Origin: Catellatospora vulcania
GTDB lineage: Bacteria; Actinomycetota; Actinomycetes; Mycobacteriales; Micromonosporaceae
Reading direction: 5' to 3'
Length of the DNA stretch: 64,000 bases
Assembly: GCF_009720385.1 (NCBI RefSeq)
Contig: NZ_ML769302.1
Coordinates: 434,001 to 498,000 of the forward strand
Below, one piece after another: positions 57,821 through 64,000 of this stretch. The first letter of the stretch is position 1; every line of letters begins with the position of its first letter. The position numbers were made by a program, and so were the translations under genes. A model generated the notes under the pieces. The model did no database searches. It saw only the letters and a list, made by a program, of their open reading frames with translations, and was not told the origin of the DNA.

Positions 57821-58606
57821 ATGCTTATCGGGGCTCACGTCGATTATGAAGATCCACTAGCTGAGGCGACCGCGCGAAACGCCGACGTCGTGCAGTTCTT
57901 CCTCGCCGATCCACAGGGCTGGAAGGCCCCGGAGATCCGGCCGGACGCCGACGCGCTGCGGGCCAGCCCGGTGGAGATCTTCGTGCATGCCCCGTATGTG
58001 CTCAATCTCGCATCGACCAACAACCGGATCCGCATCCCCAGCCGCAAGCTGCTCGGCCAGCACGCCGCCGCGGCCGCCACAGTGGGCGCCAGCGGCCTCA
58101 TCGTGCACGGCGGCCACGTCAACAAGGGCGAGGACGTCGCGGTCGGCATCGACAACTGGCGCAAGGCGCTGCAGAAGGCACACGACGACGGCGGCCTGCC
58201 CGTCCGGGTCCTGATCGAGAACACCGCCGGCGGCGACAACGCGTGCGCGCGGCGCTTCGACGAGCTGGCCAGGCTGTGGGACGCGGTCGGCGACTTCGGC
58301 GTCGGCTTCTGCCTGGACACCTGCCACGCCCACGCGGGCGGCGAGGAGCTGCTCGACATCGTGGACCGGGTGAAGTCCATCACCGGGCGGATCGACCTCG
58401 TGCACGCGAACGGATCGCGAGACGGATTCGACTCCGGCCGTGATCGGCACGACAATCTGACAGTCAAGAACGTTGAACCCGGGATGATCGACCCCGAGCT
58501 GGTGGCCGCCGTGGTGCGCGCCGCCGGCGCGCCCGCCGTGGTGGAGACACCAGGCGGTGCGGAGGGCCAGTCCGCCGACATCGCGTACCTGCGCGCACAC
58601 CAGTAG
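57821..58606 (+). CDS. Endonuclease IV-type AP endonuclease
   Basis: 261 residues, a TIM-barrel sugar-phosphate-isomerase-like enzyme of the Nfo family. Metal-binding motifs include VIHGGHV-like [11 protein letters not shown] (about 91-101), LIENTAGG and [13 protein letters not shown]. It cleaves abasic sites in DNA. It is shorter than E. coli Nfo. The next gene begins 10 nt after the stop. Confidence 0.85.
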   Translation: MLIGAHVDYEDPLAEATARNADVVQFFLADPQGWKAPEIRPDADALRASPVEIFVHAPYVLNLASTNNRIRIPSRKLLGQHAAAAATVGASGLIVHGGHVNKGEDVAVGIDNWRKALQKAHDDGGLPVRVLIENTAGGDNACARRFDELARLWDAVGDFGVGFCLDTCHAHAGGEELLDIVDRVKSITGRIDLVHANGSRDGFDSGRDRHDNLTVKNVEPGMIDPELVAAVVRAAGAPAVVETPGGAEGQSADIAYLRAHQ

Positions 58607-58616
58607 AGGGGAACCT

Positions 58617-60497
58617 GTGAACGGGACCGACGCCGCGCCCGCCAAGGAGCCGACCACCGTCACGGAACCGGCCGCCCCTCGCCACGCCGCACCCGAGCCT
58701 CAGCCGGTCGAGGAGGACGCCTTCGCCCGGTTCGCGCCGGACACGGAGGAGGAGAACCCGACCCGGCTGCGCCGGGTGCTGCGGGGCACGCGGTACGCCC
58801 TGCTGCACGAGTGGGCCCTGGCCGCCTACGCGTCGCTGGTGCTCGCCGCCGCGATGACCTGGCCCACCCTGCGCTACCCGGCGTACACGATCCCGCAGGA
58901 CACCGGTGACCCCACCCTGCAGGCGTGGCAGATGGCGTGGTCCGGGCACGTGCTCAAGAACGACTGGTCGCAGCTGTGGAACTCCAACAGCTTCTACCCG
59001 GAGAAGTACAGCTTCGCCTTCTCCGACACCCTGCTCGGGTACGCCCCGGCCGGACTGTTCGGCACCGGGCTGGAAGCCGCGCTCGTCCGCTACAACATCA
59101 TGTACGTGCTGCTGCACGCGCTCGCCTTCTTCGGGGCGTACGTGCTCGCCCGGCAGCTGGGCTCGGGCAAGACCGGGGCGGCCGTGGCGGGCGCCGCGTT
59201 CGCGTACGCGCCGTGGCGGCTGGCGCAGGCCGGGCACATGCACGTGATGTCGGTCGGCGGCATCGCCCTGGCACTGGCCATGCTGGCCCGCGGCCACGGG
59301 TATTCGCTGCGCCACGGTTACCGGCCGGAGCTGCGCAAGCCGGGCTGGGCGCTGGCGGGCTGGCTGGTCGCCGCCTGGCAGATCAGCCTCGGCTTCGGCA
59401 TCGGCCTGCCGTTCGCGTACGCCCTGGCGGGCATCGTGCTCACCTGCGTGATCACCTACTTCGTACGCCGGAAGTGGTTCTGGAGCGAGCCGAAGCCGTT
59501 CGGCGCGAAGCTGCTGACCTACGACGCCGTCGGCGGCCTCGTCTTCGCCGCGACCGGCGGCCTGATGGCGCTGGCCTACTTCAAGGTCCTGGAGCTGCAC
59601 CCGTACGCCGAACGCTCCGACTGGGAGGTCAACTTCTACTCCCCGCCGGTGCTGGGCTTCTTCACCAGCCCGGCCCAGTCCATGCCGTGGGGCGAGGCGC
59701 ATTCCGGCGCGCGGGAGGTGCTCGGCCAGGCGGCGGGGGAGACCAGCCTGCTGCCCGGTTTCGTCCTCTACGGGCTGGCCTTCGCCGGCCTGATCATGTC
59801 GATCTGGACCGTGCGCCAGCGGCTGCTGCTGTTCGGCGGCGTGGTGCTGACGGTGGCCCTGGCCATGGGCACCAAGTTCTTCGGCGGCCGCCCCGGCTAC
59901 ATGACGCTGTACGACATCCTCCCGGGCTGGAGCGGCATCCGCACCCCCGGCCGGCTCGTCATCTGGACCACGCTGCTGCTGGCGATCCTCGCCGCGGGCG
60001 CGGTGACCGCCTTCGTCGAGCAGGCCAAGACGGTGTCGGAGGACCGGGTGCCGTCCCGGCCGCACCCGCTGCTGCGGCTGGCCACCTTCCTGCCGCTGCT
60101 GCTGGTGCTGGCCGAGGGTCTGAACGTGACCGAGCACCCGGTGGTGCCGCTGCAGCCGCCGTCCATGGCGACCGCGCAGGGCCCGATGCTGGTGCTGCCC
60201 AGCGACGCGCTGATGGACATGAAGGTGATGGTCTGGTCCACGGACCGGCTGACCCCGATCGTCAACGGCAACAGCGGCTTCACCCCGGCCACGCTCAGCG
60301 AGATCCGGGAGCTGACCAAGACGTTCCCGGACCAGGCCAGCGTGAGCCGGCTGCGCGAGCTCGGCGTGAAGACCGTGCTGGTGCTGCGCGAGGAGGCCAA
60401 GGGCACGCCGTACGAGCCGGCGCTGACCGCGCCCGCCGACGGCCTCGGCGTGCAGCGCACCGACGCCCCGGACGCGGTCGTCTTCACCCTGTCGTAG
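58617..60497 (+). CDS. Large polytopic membrane protein, GT-C-like
   Basis: 626 residues with about 10-12 membrane helices. A cytoplasmic N-terminus (about 60 residues) leads to an acidic loop (DTGDPTLQAWQMAWSGHVL, about 100-118) of the type that holds the catalytic Asp in GT-C glycosyltransferases. The C-terminal ~120 residues are extracytoplasmic (MVWSTDRLTPIVNGNSGFTP). The acceptor is unknown. GTG 58617 follows AGAGGGG. Confidence 0.65.
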   Translation: MNGTDAAPAKEPTTVTEPAAPRHAAPEPQPVEEDAFARFAPDTEEENPTRLRRVLRGTRYALLHEWALAAYASLVLAAAMTWPTLRYPAYTIPQDTGDPTLQAWQMAWSGHVLKNDWSQLWNSNSFYPEKYSFAFSDTLLGYAPAGLFGTGLEAALVRYNIMYVLLHALAFFGAYVLARQLGSGKTGAAVAGAAFAYAPWRLAQAGHMHVMSVGGIALALAMLARGHGYSLRHGYRPELRKPGWALAGWLVAAWQISLGFGIGLPFAYALAGIVLTCVITYFVRRKWFWSEPKPFGAKLLTYDAVGGLVFAATGGLMALAYFKVLELHPYAERSDWEVNFYSPPVLGFFTSPAQSMPWGEAHSGAREVLGQAAGETSLLPGFVLYGLAFAGLIMSIWTVRQRLLLFGGVVLTVALAMGTKFFGGRPGYMTLYDILPGWSGIRTPGRLVIWTTLLLAILAAGAVTAFVEQAKTVSEDRVPSRPHPLLRLATFLPLLLVLAEGLNVTEHPVVPLQPPSMATAQGPMLVLPSDALMDMKVMVWSTDRLTPIVNGNSGFTPATLSEIRELTKTFPDQASVSRLRELGVKTVLVLREEAKGTPYEPALTAPADGLGVQRTDAPDAVVFTLS

Positions 60498-60512
60498 GCA
60501 GGCGGCACGACG

Positions 60513-60554
60513 GAGCCCCCGTCACCTGGGAGACGATCCCGGTGGCGGGGGCTC
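60513..60554. terminator. Hairpin between convergent genes
   Basis: A 14-bp stem with one mismatch (60513-60526 and 60541-60554). Confidence 0.6.
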
Positions 60555-60573
60555 TTGTCATGTCGCCGGAGCG

Positions 60574-62001
60574 TCAGGCGATCGCGGGGACCGGCCGCTC
60601 GGCCGCCGGGTCGGCCGGCAACGGCTCGTTGGCCGGGCCGCCGTCCGGATCGGGGGTGTCGGTGTCGGCGTACGTGCGCCGCACCACGTCCAGTTCCGGG
60701 TGGATCATGTCCCGGATCACCAGCACCACGAGCAGGATCACGGTGCCGAGCCGCATGACCGAGGCGAGCACGAAGACGCCCTCGGGGAACACCTGCTTGC
60801 CCGAGGCGCCCATCAGCTCGCCGTAGAAGGCGAGGAAGTAGCAGACCTCGGCCAGCTGCCAGGCCAGGAACGCCGGCCACTTCGGGCGGGCCAGCACCAG
60901 CAGCGGCAGCAGCCACAGCGTGAACTGCTGCGACCACACCTTGTTGGTGATCAGGAAGATCGCGACGACCAGGAAGGCCAGCTGCGCCAGCCGCGGCGGC
61001 GTCTTCACCCGCAAGCCGAACACGAGCAGGCCCACGCAGCCCAGCACGAACAGGCCCAGCGACACGTTGGTCACCGTCGGGACGTCGCCCCACAGCTCCA
61101 GCCCGAACGGGTCGAAGTGGCGGGCGACGTACCAGGAGGTGCCCCAGTCGATGATGCGTTCGGAGTTGAGGTCGAGGAAGCGCCGCCAGTTCTCAAAGTT
61201 GATCAACATGACCGGCACGTTCACCACCAGCCAGGCGATCACCCCCGCCGCGACCGAGTTGACCAGCGCCGCGTACTGCCGCGAGCGCAGGGCGACGATC
61301 AGGATCGGCAGGAAGAGGAAGGCAGGCCAGAGTTTCGCCGCCATGCCGAGACCGAGCATCACCCCCGCCGCGGCCGGATACTTCTTGGCCCAGAGCCAGA
61401 TGCCGGCCACGGCGAGCACGATCGCCAGCATGTCCCAGTTCACCGTCGCGGTGACCAGCAGCACGGGGGACAACGCGAACAGGGCGGCATCCCACGGTCT
61501 GCGGCGGCGCAGCGAAAGGATCATGGCGACCGAGGCGATCGCGAACAGGCTGAGCACGAACGCGTTGGTGTCGTAGAACAGCGTCGCCTGGGGGATCGCG
61601 CTGTTCTTCTCGCCGAGCGCGTGGATCGGCAGCCCCAGCGCACCCATGAACGCGCCGGTCAGCACCGGGTACTCCACCGGGTACTCGAGGTAGGGCACCA
61701 GGCCCTCGTTGAGGTGCTCGGCGTAGTACAGCGCCAGCACGTCGGTGTAGCAGAAGTGGGTGTACTGCTTGTAGTCCGCCCAGGCGCCGTCCCGGCAGGG
61801 CGACTTCTGGACCCAGTGCAGCGCCAGCGTCAGGCAGGTGAGCGCGAGCACGATCCGCGCGGCCGTCCAGAACCGCCCGCCGCGCGAGGGTGTCTCGGGC
61901 ACGGCGTGCTCGCCGCGCGGTCCGCCGATCGCCTCGGTCAGCCCTCGGACGAAGCCGTCCTCCCTGCCGGGCGACACCACGTGCTCACGAACATCACTCA
62001 T
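60574..62001 (-). CDS. GT87 (DUF2029)-type membrane glycosyltransferase
   Basis: 475 residues, ~10 membrane helices. It has YPVEYPVLTGAFMGALGLP in the first long loop and VTNKVWSQQFTLWLLPLLVLARP-like sequence near the end (NKVWSQQFTLWLLPLLV), typical of GT87 proteins. ATG 62001 opens MSDVREHVVSPGR; the longer frame upstream shows no RBS or family match. It converges on the previous gene. Confidence 0.75.
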   Translation of the reverse strand: MSDVREHVVSPGREDGFVRGLTEAIGGPRGEHAVPETPSRGGRFWTAARIVLALTCLTLALHWVQKSPCRDGAWADYKQYTHFCYTDVLALYYAEHLNEGLVPYLEYPVEYPVLTGAFMGALGLPIHALGEKNSAIPQATLFYDTNAFVLSLFAIASVAMILSLRRRRPWDAALFALSPVLLVTATVNWDMLAIVLAVAGIWLWAKKYPAAAGVMLGLGMAAKLWPAFLFLPILIVALRSRQYAALVNSVAAGVIAWLVVNVPVMLINFENWRRFLDLNSERIIDWGTSWYVARHFDPFGLELWGDVPTVTNVSLGLFVLGCVGLLVFGLRVKTPPRLAQLAFLVVAIFLITNKVWSQQFTLWLLPLLVLARPKWPAFLAWQLAEVCYFLAFYGELMGASGKQVFPEGVFVLASVMRLGTVILLVVLVIRDMIHPELDVVRRTYADTDTPDPDGGPANEPLPADPAAERPVPAIA

Positions 62002-62074
62002 AGCCCGACATCCTGCCTCAGAAATCCGGGAAGTGCAGCAAGCCCCGCGTGCCGCGTGCGGTCGGCAGGAAGCA

Positions 62075-62140
62075 CCCGGGGCCGCCTGACCGAGCCGCGC
62101 AGCGGATGACCGTGCGACAGACAAGGCAGGCGGCCCCGGG
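62075..62140. terminator. Hairpin after the lipoprotein gene
   Basis: A perfect 13-bp stem (62075-62087 and 62128-62140) with a 40-nt loop, downstream of the gene at 62156 on the minus strand. Confidence 0.5.
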
Positions 62141-62155
62141 CATGACGGCCGCGGG

Positions 62156-62659
62156 TCAGTCCGACAGGCTCACCACCCGGTCCACCGTGCCCAGATCGGT
62201 GTGGGTGGGCAGTGCCGGACCGCAGGCGACGTCGTCCATGACCGCCTCGGCCTCCGGTCCCGGCCGGCCCGTGATGCGTACGCAGAGCCGGACCAGCATT
62301 CGCGCGTGGCGCACCTCGCCGGCCTGGTCGAAGGCCACGTCCAGCCGGATGCCCTCGGCAGAGCCGGCGGCCCGGTCGAAGACGGTGCCGACGCCGTACC
62401 CCGGCACGGTCACCGCCTGCTCAAGCGAGTGAAGCAGCGCCTGGTCGGCGGGCGCGGTGCGTTCCCGCAGCACTGCCTGCATCGCGGCGGCGGATGTCCG
62501 CGCCTGGTCCCGAACCCGTTCGGTGGCCAGGTCCAGTGCGGCCTGATCAGGATCGAGGCTCTGGCATCCGGCCGCCCCCGGCAGGGCGAGCATGACGGCC
62601 GTGGCCGCCAGGACGCGCACGCGCGCCCCGGCGACCACGGTGTGGAACCTGCTGCTCAC
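62156..62659 (-). CDS. Putative lipoprotein
   Basis: 167 residues. A signal peptide ends in GAAGC, with Cys32 as the lipid-modified residue. The mature part is helical at first (about 33-70, ALDLATERVRDQARTSAAAM) and then mixed. There is no recognised family. GTG 62659 overlaps the stop of the SGNH gene as GTGA, so the two are co-transcribed. Confidence 0.65.
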   Translation of the reverse strand: MSSRFHTVVAGARVRVLAATAVMLALPGAAGCQSLDPDQAALDLATERVRDQARTSAAAMQAVLRERTAPADQALLHSLEQAVTVPGYGVGTVFDRAAGSAEGIRLDVAFDQAGEVRHARMLVRLCVRITGRPGPEAEAVMDDVACGPALPTHTDLGTVDRVVSLSD

Positions 62660-64000
62660 AGGCCGAACTTCGTACGGACGACGTTCTGCATGATGTCAGC
62701 GTAGATCCGCGCACCCGAGATCTTCGGGTGCAGGGACTGCTGGGACGCCCCGTTGGCGTTCCAGTCCTCGGGCAGAAAGTCCGGCAGCGGGCCGTCCTCG
62801 CCAGGTGTCAGGTCGGTGACGACGGCGTTGATCGTCTCCGGGTTGCCGCAGACCCCCTTGCCGTCGAACAGCCCGGACGCGACCGGGTTGGCGAACTCGA
62901 TCGCCAGGCCCGGCGTCGCCAGCCGCACCTCGTCGACGGCCTCGCTCATCCGGGTGGCCATCAGCCCACCGGTCGCGTTCAGCCACGGGGCCTCCGACGT
63001 GCCGATGCCCGGCACGCAGCCACCCGAGTTCTCCAGCAGCTTCGGGTACCCCATGAGCATGATCTTGGCGTTGGGCGCCTGCTTGTGGATCTCCTGCAGC
63101 ACGATCTTGATGGAGTCCTTGACCTTGCCGTTGATCAGCTCTTCGGTGTACTCGCCGATCGGCTTCGGCTCGCCGTCCAGCGTGTCGTCCTGGCACAGGC
63201 TGGGCAGCCCCACCCCGCCGAAGACACAGTGCGTGAACACCTTGCTGAACCGGGCGTCGTTGCCGCCGATCGACAGCGTCACCAGCGTCGTGTTCTCGTC
63301 CAGGTAGCCCTGGTCGAGCTGCGACAGCTCGCCCGAGCCCGGCGTGCCCGTCTGCCCGAAGGCGTTGGTCGGCTTCGGCTGGCCGTACGGCACCGTGTGG
63401 TAGGGCAGCAGGTTCTCGCTCTGCGCGCCCGAACACGCCTGCAGGTGGTAGTCCATCGTCGGGTCCCACTCGTCGGCCCGCTTGCCGATCGAGTCCGGAT
63501 CGTCGCTCAGCGCGGCCTGCCGCGACCACGCGTACTTCGAACGGTGGCAGACGTTCTGGTAGAAGGGCTTCATCTCACCGTCGACGTACTGCAGCAGCTT
63601 GAAGTCGGTCTCCTTGTAGTAGTCCACGCCGTCGGCGGCCGAAGCCCCCTCGCCCGACGAGTAGGAGTCACCGAGCGCGACGATCTGGTGCCGCGGCTTG
63701 CCCGCCAGCGCCTCGAAGGCCACCGCGTCCCAGGCGACGTCCTCGCTGCCCGCGCCGTCCGGCGTGTCCGTGGTGAGCCGGACCCGCGGGGTCCCGTTCA
63801 CCGGGAACACCCCGAGCGACACCCAGCGGTGCTCACGGGTGCGCTGCGCCACCACGCGGCGCTTCGTGAAGGACCCGTTGCCCAGGTCGATCTCGTAGGT
63901 GGCCTGGCGGGTGTGCGCGCCGTGGTCGGGGATGTGCACCATGACCCGGGTCCAGGCCGACAGCGACCGGTCGAGGGTCCAGGTGCCGGTGACCTTCATC
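62656..64000 (-). CDS. SGNH/GDSL hydrolase, 5' end outside the window
   Basis: At least 447 residues are visible. The N-terminal part seen (about 1-100) resembles a golvesin-like carbohydrate-binding beta domain. The hydrolase then has VALGDSYSSGEG (block I), SIGGNDARFS (block III) and a C-terminal LHPKISG (block V His), so the Ser-His pair is complete. Six or more cysteines suggest a secreted disulfide-stabilised enzyme. It is an esterase or lipase of unknown substrate. The signal peptide must lie beyond the window edge. Confidence 0.85.
   Translation of the reverse strand, partial: MKVTGTWTLDRSLSAWTRVMVHIPDHGAHTRQATYEIDLGNGSFTKRRVVAQRTREHRWVSLGVFPVNGTPRVRLTTDTPDGAGSEDVAWDAVAFEALAGKPRHQIVALGDSYSSGEGASAADGVDYYKETDFKLLQYVDGEMKPFYQNVCHRSKYAWSRQAALSDDPDSIGKRADEWDPTMDYHLQACSGAQSENLLPYHTVPYGQPKPTNAFGQTGTPGSGELSQLDQGYLDENTTLVTLSIGGNDARFSKVFTHCVFGGVGLPSLCQDDTLDGEPKPIGEYTEELINGKVKDSIKIVLQEIHKQAPNAKIMLMGYPKLLENSGGCVPGIGTSEAPWLNATGGLMATRMSEAVDEVRLATPGLAIEFANPVASGLFDGKGVCGNPETINAVVTDLTPGEDGPLPDFLPEDWNANGASQQSLHPKISGARIYADIMQNVVRTKFGL

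Noticed and set aside
1-64000. tRNA, rRNA, CRISPR array or prophage
   Set aside because: No cloverleaf-like sequence with CCA end, no regularly spaced repeats and no phage gene cluster were found by eye; a tRNA scan would be decisive.

Overview
The window is high-GC actinobacterial chromosome. The gene content (Bpa, a Tad locus without secretin, Pnkp/Hen1, a class 3 DnaB intein, a cysteine-free S18) and the intergenic palindromes suggest a Micromonosporaceae member; the genus cannot be fixed from the sequence. Genes are dense on both strands and many overlap by ATGA or GTGA. Roughly a dozen genes have an AN3T-type -10 box only 5-8 nt before the start codon, so leaderless transcription seems common. 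No rRNA, tRNA, CRISPR array, prophage or complete insertion sequence was seen. The rpsF-ssb-rpsR-rplI-dnaB block and DnaA boxes beside dnaB fit an origin-proximal segment, although oriC itself is not here.

Layout. 1-9.1 kb: end of a sensor kinase, an RsbW-like ATPase, DUF5926, a NERD-like protein, a PAS-like protein, a lipoprotein, pheA, a small zincin, an AIM24 protein, serS and a HAD phosphatase. 9.2-18 kb: the proteasome activator Bpa (C-terminal GQYL), an orphan solute-binding lipoprotein with an Lrp regulator, a beta-propeller lipoprotein, a YbjN-like protein that also ends in GQYL, DUF6457 with mobA, DUF4192 and a fructosamine-kinase-like protein. 18.2-22.3 kb: the Hen1-Pnkp RNA-repair operon. 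22.3-28.7 kb: moaA-moaD, a membrane metallophosphoesterase, an EndoQ-UvrD fusion and a LuxR-type regulator.

28.8-38 kb: a complete Gram-positive-type Tad/Flp pilus locus (TadC, a vWA-TadB fusion, CpaF, CpaE, CpaB, TadG, TadE, Flp pilin, prepilin peptidase). 38-49 kb: LppU-like and DoxX proteins, GT87-type membrane proteins, moaE-moeA-moaCB, a GGDEF-EAL protein and crcB-DUF190-crcB. 49-57.6 kb: dnaB carrying a 509-residue intein, a vWA lipoprotein, rplI-rpsR-ssb-rpsF and a secreted anchored protein. 57.8-64 kb: an AP endonuclease, two polytopic GT-C-type proteins, a lipoprotein and a truncated SGNH hydrolase.

MoCo synthesis is split over three loci (mobA, moaA-moaD, moaE-moeA-moaCB). The most unusual signals are a second GQYL-ended protein near Bpa, a 75-bp palindromic element in three copies of which two lie in frame inside genes, a class 3 intein with two cysteine knuckles in its endonuclease, a DnaA-box cluster upstream of the dnaB promoter, and a recurring module that places the ribosome binding site 4-5 nt before the start codon.
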